A model generated the notes under the pieces. The model saw only the letters and a list, made by a program, of their open reading frames with translations, ran no database searches and was not told where the DNA came from. The position numbers and the translations under genes are program-made. A stretch of 42,156 nucleotides of DNA from an uncultured Eubacteriales bacterium (GTDB taxonomy: Bacteria; Bacillota; Clostridia; Christensenellales; Aristaeellaceae): assembly GCA_902765305.1 (NCBI GenBank), contig CACWZI010000020.1, positions 1 to 42,156 on the forward strand, in the 5' to 3' direction. Of this stretch, positions 24,830-33,076 are shown in pieces; positions within the stretch are counted from its first letter, which is position 1; each line of letters begins with the position of its first letter.

Positions 24830-25498
24830 TTATTCCGGCTTGATCTCCCTGATCAGGCTGAATGCCTCAGCCGCAAGGCAATTCACGGTCGACCCCCTGT
24901 ACCTGGCCAGCGCCTCGAGCGCTCCAATTGATCTGGCCGCAGGGAATTCTCCCAACTGAATTTCAAAAGCCTTCATTGCATCGAGCTTTTTTTGAAGCGT
25001 ATTCGAGATATCTTCGTATACGGTAGGTATAAATTCATTTGTCGTGTTCGGGATGTCCCATCCCGTTTCCGACAGAGTTTCATAAGCATAGATCCTCTCA
25101 GGGCAGTTTTCATATTTGGGCCTCAGGGCAACCATACATGCATCGACAATCATCTTATGATCGAGCTGCATATCCCCTCGGTGAGGAATGTAGACTTCAT
25201 CCGGCGCAGTCTTCTTTACGACTTCCATGATTGCCCCGTTCAATTCATAGCGGGGCACCGTTTCAAGCATAACCGCGGGATAATTGAGGAATATCGTCTC
25301 TTTCACCCCTAACAGTCTGTCTGCTTCCCTGCATTCCCGCTGTACTTCTTTGGTCCTCTCTTCCGTGTAAAGCGGCGGCTTTCCGCACGTTACAACACAC
25401 ACATATACACTGTCTCCGGCAATGACTCTCTTTGCTATCGTTCCACCTACGCCAAGTATTTCGTCATCTGCATGTGGCGCAATTACCAATACATTCAT
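24830..25498 (-). CDS. PIG-L/LmbE family deacetylase
   Basis: The 222-residue protein opens with VLVIAPHADDEILGVGG, the zinc-binding AHxDDE-type motif of the PIG-L family, and has the second metal-binding stretch IPHRGDMQLDH. These enzymes remove N-acetyl groups from GlcNAc-type sugars. It lies between the initiating transferase (13 bp) and the NeuD-type acetyltransferase (20 bp), so it presumably edits an acetamido group on the first sugar, a lipid-linked intermediate or a nucleotide sugar. Having a deacetylase next to an N-acetyltransferase suggests that another acyl group is put on the freed amine, possibly by the ATP-grasp enzyme. Confidence 0.85.
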   Translation of the reverse strand: MNVLVIAPHADDEILGVGGTIAKRVIAGDSVYVCVVTCGKPPLYTEERTKEVQRECREADRLLGVKETIFLNYPAVMLETVPRYELNGAIMEVVKKTAPDEVYIPHRGDMQLDHKMIVDACMVALRPKYENCPERIYAYETLSETGWDIPNTTNEFIPTVYEDISNTLQKKLDAMKAFEIQLGEFPAARSIGALEALARYRGSTVNCLAAEAFSLIREIKPE

Positions 25499-25518
25499 TC
25501 TGAATACCTCAGATGTTG

Positions 25519-26169
25519 TTACTTCCTGAAAACTCTTTGGCTTTCATTTTTCCTGACAAACTTAGCCGGATTTCCAACCACAACAGCGTCATCCCCGACG
25601 TCCTTCACCACTACAGCGCCCATCCCGACGATAACATTCTTTCCGATCGTTATGCCGTTTCTTACCAGTGCGCCTGTCCCGATATAGGTGTTGTCCCCTA
25701 CTTTTACATTTCCACCCAGTGTAACCTTTGGACTCAAAACACAATAATCGCCAAGAACACAATCATGACCAACGAGTGCATATTTATTGATCATGCAGCA
25801 ATGCCCGATTTGCGCATTGACAGATACATAAGAATGACTGTGTAATAGCGTGCCCTTTCCCACGGCAGAAAACTCCGGATTGAAATGATCGGAAATGTCC
25901 ACTGTTACTTCGCCGACGCCTGCCCTTGCAACTTTCTCTGAAACAATCCTTCTGACAGCAGGTTCCCCGATAGAAATGATCACCTTGATCTCTTCTGGCC
26001 TTCTTTCTGTGAGCATCTCGTCAAGGGTTCGGCTTCGCACGCCCATGCACGCTCTGATATTCGGATTGTCATCGATAAATCCCATTAGCTTGTATTTCTC
26101 AGAGTACATAAAATACTCTGCAAGCTCATCTCCCACTCCACCGCAGCCATAGATATATACTTCTTGCAT
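25519..26169 (-). CDS. NeuD/PglD-type sugar N-acyltransferase
   Basis: The ATG at 26169 follows GGGGGG and gives 216 residues; a GTG at 26181 would add four. The N-terminal Rossmann-like part (VYIYGCGGVGDELAEYF) binds the nucleotide sugar. The second half is a left-handed beta-helix of hexapeptide repeats (LVGHDCVLGDYCVLSP, VKVGDNTYIGTGALVRNG, VIVGMGAVVVKDV) ending in VVVGNPAKFV. A histidine in the GHDC turn fits the catalytic base position. PglD acetylates the 4-amino group of the bacillosamine precursor. The gene directly follows the aminotransferase gene that would make this amine. Confidence 0.85.
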   Translation of the reverse strand: MQEVYIYGCGGVGDELAEYFMYSEKYKLMGFIDDNPNIRACMGVRSRTLDEMLTERRPEEIKVIISIGEPAVRRIVSEKVARAGVGEVTVDISDHFNPEFSAVGKGTLLHSHSYVSVNAQIGHCCMINKYALVGHDCVLGDYCVLSPKVTLGGNVKVGDNTYIGTGALVRNGITIGKNVIVGMGAVVVKDVGDDAVVVGNPAKFVRKNESQRVFRK

Positions 26170-26186
26170 TTTTCCCCCCACTTAAA

Positions 26187-27494
26187 TCACATAAAGCACC
26201 TGTGAATAATCTCAATAATCTGGGCCTGCTGCTCTTCCGTCATCTTGTTGTCGCTCGGCAAGCACAGTCCACGACGGAAAATATCGGCTCCAACATCCAC
26301 GCCTACGCCCTTGATATAGGCATTCGTACGACCCCTGCCGTTCCCTTCGGCCGTGACAAACGGGTTCGTTCTGTAGATCGGCTGCATATGCATGGGCTTC
26401 CAGATCGGCCGGCCCTCGGCGTTGAAGGCGCTGATCGCCTCCAGTATCTCATGCGGGGAGCTCTTCCCCGGCTCCGTCTGCCACAGGTAATCCTGCTCGC
26501 CGCGAACCGTCGGCGCCATGGCGTCCTCGTCGATGATGCAGCAGCTCAGCCAGAAGTTCGGCATGCTGTCCTGCCGATCCCAGGGGTTCATCCGCACCGG
26601 CAGGTCGGCCAGCCCCTTCTCGTACCTTTCCCAAATCCTCCGCTTCTGGTCGATATGCGCGTCCAGGTACGGAAGCTGCCCGCGCACGATGCCGGCCACG
26701 ATATTGCTCATGCGGTAGTTATAGCCGATCTCCTCGTGCTGGTACCAGGGCGCCGCCTCCCGGCTCTGCGTGGACCATTTCCGCACCTTTTCGGCGTCCG
26801 CCCTGGAATCCGTGAGGAACATTCCCCCGCTGCTGCCCGTGATGACCTTGTTGCCGTTAAAGCTGATGACGTTGTACTGGCCCAGCGTGCCGGTCTCCAC
26901 CCATTCGCCGTTCAGCCTGTACTTCGCGCCCAGGCTCTCGGCGGCGTCCTCCACGATCAACGCGCCGTGGGCGTCCGCGATCCTTTTGATCTGCGCCATC
27001 CTGCCTGGCGTGCCGTACAGGTGGGCGACGACGATCAGCTTCACGTCGGGGTAGATTTCAAACGCCTTCTCCAGCGCCTGTGGGTCCATGTTCCAGGTGT
27101 CGCGCTCCGTGTCGATAAAGACCGCCTCGCCGTCCTCGTAGGCGATGGGGTTGATCGAGGCGTCGAAGGTCATGTCCGCGGCGAAAACCTTCCTCCCTGC
27201 CAGGGTGCCCGCATTCGGCTTCGCCTGGCCATAGAGCCGCTCGCCGGCCAGCTTCGTGGCCAGATGCAGCGCGGCCGTTCCGCAGGAAACGGCGACGGCA
27301 TATTTGCAGCCGATATACCCGGCCACCTGCTGTTCAATGGCGTCGATGTTCTCTCCAACTGTAGATATCCAGTTGGTCCGTATGGCCTCGTCCACCCAAT
27401 GCTGTTCATCGCCATGAACGGTGGGGGAGCTCAGCCATACCTTTTTCTCAAACGGTTTGATGCCCTCGAATCTCGGGTCCTTCTTAAAGTCCAT
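26187..27494 (-). CDS. DegT/DnrJ/EryC1/StrS aminotransferase
   Basis: The 435-residue PLP enzyme is a sugar aminotransferase. The PLP lysine is K216 in FNGNKVITGSSGGM; VSCGTAALHLA (69-79) holds the cofactor phosphate, and IVEDAAESLGAKY (180-192) has the aspartate that binds the pyridine nitrogen. It would convert a UDP-4-keto-6-deoxy-hexosamine from the PglF-type dehydratase to the 4-amino sugar, as PglE and EpsN do. It is longer than PglE (about 386 residues), with insertions near residues 85-100 and 325-345. The next gene is the matching acyltransferase. Confidence 0.88.
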   Translation of the reverse strand: MDFKKDPRFEGIKPFEKKVWLSSPTVHGDEQHWVDEAIRTNWISTVGENIDAIEQQVAGYIGCKYAVAVSCGTAALHLATKLAGERLYGQAKPNAGTLAGRKVFAADMTFDASINPIAYEDGEAVFIDTERDTWNMDPQALEKAFEIYPDVKLIVVAHLYGTPGRMAQIKRIADAHGALIVEDAAESLGAKYRLNGEWVETGTLGQYNVISFNGNKVITGSSGGMFLTDSRADAEKVRKWSTQSREAAPWYQHEEIGYNYRMSNIVAGIVRGQLPYLDAHIDQKRRIWERYEKGLADLPVRMNPWDRQDSMPNFWLSCCIIDEDAMAPTVRGEQDYLWQTEPGKSSPHEILEAISAFNAEGRPIWKPMHMQPIYRTNPFVTAEGNGRGRTNAYIKGVGVDVGADIFRRGLCLPSDNKMTEEQQAQIIEIIHRCFM

Positions 27495-27526
27495 ACTGCC
27501 TTCTCTCCCGTCTCAATACCGGACGC

Positions 27527-29353
27527 TCACGTCTCGCTGTTTTTAACAAATATGCGGGGGCACACGGTTTCATCGACGTTCTCCCCCCCAGCTACCCACA
27601 GCCGTATGGTCACCGCCTGGCAGTTTTGGGGCACCGTAAACTCGGTATCGCCCAGCGTTTTCAAGCTGCCAATCCTTTTCTTCCCTTTGTTGTTTGCATA
27701 GAAATAAATACACAGGTACACTTTATCCGATGAATACCGAACCCTGTACGTCTCCCCATTTAACAAATAAAAGGGCCTCTCCCCCATGAGAAGGTTATTA
27801 AAGGAAGTGCCCTGGGCCACACCGGCCACCCTGCACGAGCCGTCCTCCTGCCACCGGTAACTGATACCGACGCTGTTCTCGACGCTCTCCTTCCGCACCA
27901 ATTCCAGCAGGTTGACGCCTGCATCCCCCAATACCCGTTCACGAATGTCCACGGTATTGCCCTGGGCGTCCAGGAACGCCTCGCCGGTGAGATTGCCGTC
28001 TTCATCGTAGCTTCGGCGCCATGTGGCAAATCCGTTCCGATTGTCTGCGGGCATCCCCTGGCCATCGTAGTATTTCTCCACGGTCAGGCGGCCTTCTTCG
28101 TCGTATTCACGCGCGTAAGCGCTGTAACCGTCGGTACAGGCCACCGGATTCCTGTCAACATCGAAGTACTTCTCGGAAATGACTTTGCCCGCTTTATCGT
28201 ATTCCTTCAAGGCAATCGCGTATCCGGTATCCAGTCGGTTCATGAGCCGGCCTTCGGCGTCGCAGTAGCTTTCTTCGATGAGATCCCTGCGCCTGAGGTA
28301 CCTGTACCGCGTCTCATACCTGCCAGAGGCCAGTATGGGCTGGTCCTGCACATCCAGGCTGGTGTCCGAATTGATCAGCCAGGCCAGGCCATGCATTTCA
28401 TAGCTCCTCCTCTTGCCGGAGAAGCCATCTGTCGTCGTTACCCGCCGGCCTGTATGGTCATAGTACCTTTCTTCGGTCCGGTTGCCCCATCTGTCGTAGG
28501 CATATTCCCTTGTGGCAATCGTCGATAATTTGCTGTAGAAAGGCTTACCGTCCGCGTCCAGGGACGCGTTCAACACGATCTGGCGCTTCTCGTTCAGTAC
28601 TAAATCAGTCCGCTTCGTCCCGCTTACAGCATAGATGCTGTACCCTTCCGTTTCCCCGATCGGTTCATATCCACTTTTACGGAAGGCCGCCGTTGACTTC
28701 CAGTTCCGCTTTACGACGACATAGTCGACGTCGTCGTTGCCGGCCAGGGTCATCACCCTGGCGGCATCCGGGTCACGCTTGTTCAATTCGGCGAGCAACG
28801 GCACCGGATCCCCGTGAATCACCCGGCCGTAGGGCATCAGGATGCTTCCGTCCACCTGCCTGGCATAGATGTGCAGCGGACTGGGCAGGGCAACGCGCAC
28901 GGTTTCATCCTCATGGGGTATGGCCGCCAGGACGTTGAGAACCTCATCGGGCACTTTTTGGGGGTTCTCCGCCGCCTTCATCCAGGATTCCCGGTAAATG
29001 CTGCTCCCTGCGAAGACAAAGACCAGCAGCGCCGCGCAGACGCCGAACAGCTTAAGAATGCCCTGGACCTTTTTCACGACCATCGTCGCGCCATGGGCCA
29101 TGCAATAGAAAACCGGTATGATCGAAAACAGTCGGACGTAGTACACCTCGGCTTTCTTGAAAAACAGGGATACAGCCTTCGAGGTCAGGGGATTGAACAC
29201 GGCGACGAGCGCCACGACGGGAAAAACGCCAAATACCAGCTTGTAGGTCTTGCGCTTTTCAAAAATCAGGATCAACAGTATGCTGGCATAGAAAACCCAC
29301 TGCAAGCGGCTCCCGCTCCAGTACATTTCATTGACCTTTGTGTATTGCTCCAT
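27527..29353 (-). CDS. Membrane protein with YD-like repeats, downstream half
   Basis: The protein has about 608 residues. It has three or four membrane helices in the first 120 residues, then a globular part, then about six YD-like repeats between roughly 265 and 465 (YYDHTGRRV, YCDAEGRLM, YFDVDRNPV, YYDGQGMPA, FLDAQGNTV), and a beta-rich C-terminal region. GGAG stands 7 nt before the ATG at 29353. The upstream membrane-protein gene is in the same frame: its TAA is followed by seven sense codons and then ATG (29359), so the two could be halves of one protein of about 966 codons (DUF6077-like polytopic protein, from memory). The repeat type is shared with the VanZ-domain protein at 3790-5253. 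Function unknown. Confidence 0.65.
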   Translation of the reverse strand: MEQYTKVNEMYWSGSRLQWVFYASILLILIFEKRKTYKLVFGVFPVVALVAVFNPLTSKAVSLFFKKAEVYYVRLFSIIPVFYCMAHGATMVVKKVQGILKLFGVCAALLVFVFAGSSIYRESWMKAAENPQKVPDEVLNVLAAIPHEDETVRVALPSPLHIYARQVDGSILMPYGRVIHGDPVPLLAELNKRDPDAARVMTLAGNDDVDYVVVKRNWKSTAAFRKSGYEPIGETEGYSIYAVSGTKRTDLVLNEKRQIVLNASLDADGKPFYSKLSTIATREYAYDRWGNRTEERYYDHTGRRVTTTDGFSGKRRSYEMHGLAWLINSDTSLDVQDQPILASGRYETRYRYLRRRDLIEESYCDAEGRLMNRLDTGYAIALKEYDKAGKVISEKYFDVDRNPVACTDGYSAYAREYDEEGRLTVEKYYDGQGMPADNRNGFATWRRSYDEDGNLTGEAFLDAQGNTVDIRERVLGDAGVNLLELVRKESVENSVGISYRWQEDGSCRVAGVAQGTSFNNLLMGERPFYLLNGETYRVRYSSDKVYLCIYFYANNKGKKRIGSLKTLGDTEFTVPQNCQAVTIRLWVAGGENVDETVCPRIFVKNSET

Positions 29354-29380
29354 CCGCATTCTCCATTGGGCGCTCCGCCA

Positions 29381-30427
29381 TTATATCAGGTTTTTCAGCA
29401 GTATATAGCTTGCCATGTAGGCACAGGGCATCGCGCCGGCCCACAGCGCGTACAGCAAATGCTTCCAGCTTCTCTGCTTCCTGAAAAGCGACAGCACCGT
29501 CAACAGCACGACGATGGCGATCACATACCCGGTACCCATCAGGGAAAGCGCGCAGGCGGAATCAGACAGGAAAAACAAAAAGAGCCCGCATTTCCGCTGA
29601 TACGGTCGATCCAGCCATTTCCGCAGCACCACAAACAACAGCGGAACCACTGTGACGGCGAGGATCGCCTTTCCCTGGGAATTCGGGCCGAGCAGTCGGA
29701 AGGTCATAGAGTAAGAACTGTGATAGCCGAAGATATAGGCCCCGGAAAGCAGAATCAGGAAGATGAGTCGGTCTTCACGCTGCCTGTACAGATCCTCCGC
29801 CATATAGACGTAGCACCCGTAGGCGAGCAGGAGATTCAGCCCGTAGCTGAACGTCCGTTCCACCATGGTAACCGGCATGCCCGTCATGCGCGAAATATAC
29901 GCCGGGAAAAGCAGCGCTGACTGAACCACGCGAAAACCAAGCGGCCTGAACAATCCGGTCAGGGGGTTTGTGATAAACATATAATCCGTCGCCAGCGCGT
30001 CGCTGCTGTAGACGGTATAGCCTGCGTCGTCGTAGGTTTTGGTCGTCGGATCCATGGTGACCGTCAGAACCAGCTGCACCACCAGCAGCGCCACAAAAGC
30101 CAGCAGGTATATGCGATCGAACGCCGTGAACTTCGGCTGTTTTTCCCCGTTCCGGAACGCATCCCTTCCCAGCCATGCGGACACCAGGCACGCGCCCACC
30201 AGCAGCACGGTGAACACATTGGCCATGGTGGAAAAGCGCAGGCCCAGGACGGTCATGGGCAGGGCGACCGCGTGAAACAGCGCCAGGCGCATAAAATAAC
30301 CGGCGACGCAGGCAAAGCACGCCTTCGCGACGGCGCTCTTCGCTCCTCCCGCCTTCACCCACGGAAGCCCCATGCAAAACTGCGAAAGCAGTATCAGCAG
30401 CAAGCCAAGTACGTTAAACATATCCAT
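29381..30427 (-). CDS. Polytopic membrane protein, upstream half
   Basis: The 348-residue protein is almost wholly hydrophobic, with about ten predicted membrane helices and one conserved-looking outer loop (TMDPTTKTYDDAGYTVYSSD). It resembles capsule-locus membrane proteins with glycosyltransferase-C-like topology (DUF6077-like, low certainty). It ends in KNLI and TAA, and the same frame reopens at once in the next gene, so this is either a gene split by a nonsense change or a pair kept by reinitiation. The ribosome site is weak; the gene lies 36 bp downstream of the dehydratase gene and is probably coupled to it. Confidence 0.6.
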   Translation of the reverse strand: MDMFNVLGLLLILLSQFCMGLPWVKAGGAKSAVAKACFACVAGYFMRLALFHAVALPMTVLGLRFSTMANVFTVLLVGACLVSAWLGRDAFRNGEKQPKFTAFDRIYLLAFVALLVVQLVLTVTMDPTTKTYDDAGYTVYSSDALATDYMFITNPLTGLFRPLGFRVVQSALLFPAYISRMTGMPVTMVERTFSYGLNLLLAYGCYVYMAEDLYRQREDRLIFLILLSGAYIFGYHSSYSMTFRLLGPNSQGKAILAVTVVPLLFVVLRKWLDRPYQRKCGLFLFFLSDSACALSLMGTGYVIAIVVLLTVLSLFRKQRSWKHLLYALWAGAMPCAYMASYILLKNLI

Positions 30428-30463
30428 CGCTTCGATGTCCCCGGATAAATGCCTTCAACGCCG

Positions 30464-32443
30464 TCACGCGCTTCTGAGCGCCTCTGCCGCCGCCTGTTCT
30501 CCCTCCGGACGGTACGTCGAAACCATGTCCTTCACCAGCCCCCTGATCTGTTCCTCCTTGTTCGCGTACGCGGACAGCATCAAATTCTCCAGCTTGCCCA
30601 GGAACACATCCTCGTCGAATTTGATGGGATTGCCGATGTGGATCAAGTCGTTGTCGGTCTTCTGCATGCCTTCCTCGGCCATCAGCTTTTCCTCGTACAG
30701 CTTCTCGCCGGGGCGCAGGCCGGTATACTCGATCTTGATGTCGATGTCCGGCTTGTAGCCCGACAGCTTGATCAAATTCCGCGCCAGCGTGTCGATCTTC
30801 ACCGGGCTGCCCATGTCGAGGACGAAGATCTCGCCACCCTTGGCGTAGACCCCTGCCATCATCACCAGGCTCACCGCCTCGGGGATGGTCATGAAGTAGC
30901 GGATGATGTCCGGGTGGGTGACCGTCACCGGCCCGCCCTTCTCGATCTGCTTCTTGAAGATCGGGATCACCGAACCGTTGCTGCCCAGCACGTTCCCGAA
31001 GCGCACCGCCACGAACTCGGTTTTGATATCCTCGAACACCTTCCCGGTGCCGTCCTTGTCGGCGTTCTCGGTGCCGTCGTGGGTAAACAGCTGGGGGATC
31101 TGACCGGCCTTGCCCGCCTTGATCTTCATGTCGAAGGACTGTATGATCATCTCGCACAGCCGCTTCGACGCCCCCATGATGTTGGTGGGGTTGACCGCCT
31201 TGTCGGTGGAGATCAGCACGAACCGCTCGCAGCCGTGGACCATCGCGGCATAGGCCGTCTTGTAGGTGCCGATGGCGTTGTTCTTGATGGCCTCGCAGGG
31301 GCTGTCCTCCATCAGCGGCACGTGCTTGTGGGCCGCCGCGTGGTACACCACCTGGGGATGGTACTTCCCGAACAGCTCGAACATCCGCCGGCTGTCCCGC
31401 ACCGACCCGATGATGGTCTCCAGGTTCAGCTCGGGATACTTCTCCCGCAGCTCCAGCTGGATGCTGTAGGCGTTATTCTCGTAGACGTCGAATATGATCA
31501 GCTGCTTCGGCTTGTGGGCCGCGATCTGGCGGCACAGCTCCGAGCCGATCGACCCCCCGCCGCCGGTCACCAGCACAACCTTGCCCGTGATAAACCGGTA
31601 GACCTCCTGCATATCCGTGCGAATCGGTTCGCGGCCCAGCAGGTCCTCCACCGACACGTCCTTCATGGCGCTGACGGTGGCCTCGCCCACCACGAACTGG
31701 TACAGGCCCGGCAGCTGCTTCAGCTTGCAGTTGGTCTCGCTGCAGATCGCCAGGATGTCCCGCTTCTGCTCGGCGCTGGCGCTGGGGATCGCCAGGTAGA
31801 TCTCGTCGATCTGGTACTTCTCCACAGCGCCGAGGATCTCGTCCCGTCCGCCCACGATGAGCACGCCGTTCATGTACCGGTGCCACTTGTTGGGGTTGTC
31901 GTCGATGATGCAGACCACACGGTCGCTGACCTCGCTGGCCTGGGTCATCTCCCGCAGGATCATCTGCCCCGCGTTGCCCGCGCCGATCAGCATGATCCGC
32001 TTGGCGTCCACCTCCACGAACTCGTGCCGCTGTCGGAAGACCTGTATGAAGCGAAAGCCGAAGCGCGGCGCGATCAGCAGTATGAACTGGAAGAACGCGC
32101 CCATCATGTAGTAGGAGATGGGCATGCGGTGCAGCAGCACCGTGATCAGCACCGTGTGGGCGACGGACGTCAGAAGCGACACCACCAGTGTCCGAACGAA
32201 CTCGATGTAGCCGGCGTAGCGCCAGACGCTGTTGTACATCTTCGCCAGCAGGAACACCACGATGCAGCCCGCGGCATAGGGCAGTATGAACTTGTTGTAG
32301 GGGTTTAAAAATCTGGCCGGAATCGCCCTGTACACACAGTCAAAGCGCAAAAACAGCCCCAGGAAATACGCCCCGCACACCGCCGCGAAATCGTACAGCA
32401 TCAGCGCCACTGAAATGATCTGCCAGTGTTCAAGGCGTCGCAT
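30464..32443 (-). CDS. PglF/EpsC/CapD-type UDP-GlcNAc 4,6-dehydratase
   Basis: The membrane-bound dehydratase has about 659 residues: four helices in the first 130, a first Rossmann-like region with MLIGAGNAGQMIL near residue 157, and the catalytic short-chain dehydrogenase domain with VLVTGGGGSIGSELC near 293. The catalytic stretch ISTDKAVNPTNIMGASKR has Thr-Asp-Lys in place of the usual Ser-x-Tyr-Lys, as in PglF and other retaining UDP-GlcNAc 4,6-dehydratases. RPGEKLYEEKL near the C-terminus fits too. It would make the 4-keto-6-deoxy sugar for the aminotransferase. I chose the ATG at 32443 (AAAGGA 11 nt upstream); a TTG at 32494 with GGGG 6 nt upstream is an equally possible start. It is the first gene after the locus promoter. 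Confidence 0.88.
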   Translation of the reverse strand: MRRLEHWQIISVALMLYDFAAVCGAYFLGLFLRFDCVYRAIPARFLNPYNKFILPYAAGCIVVFLLAKMYNSVWRYAGYIEFVRTLVVSLLTSVAHTVLITVLLHRMPISYYMMGAFFQFILLIAPRFGFRFIQVFRQRHEFVEVDAKRIMLIGAGNAGQMILREMTQASEVSDRVVCIIDDNPNKWHRYMNGVLIVGGRDEILGAVEKYQIDEIYLAIPSASAEQKRDILAICSETNCKLKQLPGLYQFVVGEATVSAMKDVSVEDLLGREPIRTDMQEVYRFITGKVVLVTGGGGSIGSELCRQIAAHKPKQLIIFDVYENNAYSIQLELREKYPELNLETIIGSVRDSRRMFELFGKYHPQVVYHAAAHKHVPLMEDSPCEAIKNNAIGTYKTAYAAMVHGCERFVLISTDKAVNPTNIMGASKRLCEMIIQSFDMKIKAGKAGQIPQLFTHDGTENADKDGTGKVFEDIKTEFVAVRFGNVLGSNGSVIPIFKKQIEKGGPVTVTHPDIIRYFMTIPEAVSLVMMAGVYAKGGEIFVLDMGSPVKIDTLARNLIKLSGYKPDIDIKIEYTGLRPGEKLYEEKLMAEEGMQKTDNDLIHIGNPIKFDEDVFLGKLENLMLSAYANKEEQIRGLVKDMVSTYRPEGEQAAAEALRSA

Positions 32444-32494
32444 CCCGCTCTTTGTCCTTTCACTATGCTCGCTTTCCCTGTTTTGCTGCAGCAA

Positions 32495-32856
32495 CTGTTT
32501 CCCCGTCCTTTGGTATATTGATGTTCCTTACCATATCCGTTCCTTGCGTACAGGCTCCTGCCTGCAGTTCTGAACGCATCCAACGATCCAAACGTGCCAA
32601 AACACCGCGTCAGAGGGCATAGCTCCGCCCTCCGACACAGTCGGCAGATTGGGTGATATGTGCGCAGCCTTGCCACGCTGCTGATTCCCAGCATCCGCTT
32701 CCGGCTGCGCCTGTAGCGTTTCCTTCGCCATCCTTGCACGCGCCCCGTAAGATCGAACCAAAGCCAGCAGCCCTGGCCGGCCAATCCGAAGTATCACCTA
32801 TAAAAGGCGCCTTCATCCATGTCTTCAGATAAAAATCCCATGTTCTTATATCTATT
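32495..32856 (-). other. Long untranslated leader of the capsule operon
   Basis: From the predicted start near 32856 to the first gene there are about 360-410 nt without a convincing gene; the short frames here lack ribosome sites and recognisable content. On the minus strand it contains several potential stems: CCGAC-TGT-GTCGG and AGGGC/GCCCT (about 32605-32640), CAGGC-AGGA-GCCTG (about 32550), and GCTGGGAATCAGC (about 32690). Long leaders of this kind in exopolysaccharide operons often hold an antitermination element or riboswitch. I do not recognise a known class here. Confidence 0.4.
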
Positions 32857-32862
32857 TCAGTT

Positions 32863-32891
32863 ATTATAACATGTTCCGGGAAAGATGTCTA
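32863..32891 (-). promoter_or_regulatory. Sigma-A type promoter of the capsule operon
   Basis: On the minus strand TAGACA (32891-32886, 5 of 6 to the consensus) and a perfect TATAAT (32868-32863) are separated by exactly 17 bp. Transcription would start near 32856 and run into the dehydratase gene and probably the whole locus, since genes downstream are tightly packed. The rest of the 32.9-33.0 kb gap contains no gene. Confidence 0.75.
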
Positions 32892-33002
32892 CTCAATCCC
32901 CAACACTTTACAAGTAACCATCCATAATATCACATTGCCGCAAAGGTGCATTTACTCCCGCAAATCAGCTTCTCCGCCCTGCCGTTCGCCCCTTCAGGCG
33001 GA

Positions 33003-33032
33003 GGAAACAAAACAGAGGCGCCGTCAGGCGCC
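33003..33032 (-). terminator. Intrinsic terminator after the zinc-ribbon gene
   Basis: GGCGCC (33027-33032) and GGCGCC (33017-33022) form a 6-bp GC stem with a 4-nt loop on the minus strand, followed by the T-rich run TCTGTTTTGTTT. It lies about 45 nt beyond the stop of the zinc-ribbon gene and separates that gene from the capsule promoter. Confidence 0.65.
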
Positions 33033-33076
33033 TTGTCCAAATGCCGTTTACAACCATTATTCACGATCAGGTGCTA

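Noticed and set aside
30449-32308. 619-codon plus-strand frame opposite the dehydratase gene
   Set aside because: The minus-strand protein has full catalytic motifs; the plus frame has none and the His/Arg/Val-rich composition of an antisense shadow.
32400-32820. Short minus-strand frames in the capsule leader as a leader peptide
   Set aside because: None has a convincing ribosome site or an amino-acid bias typical of attenuation peptides.
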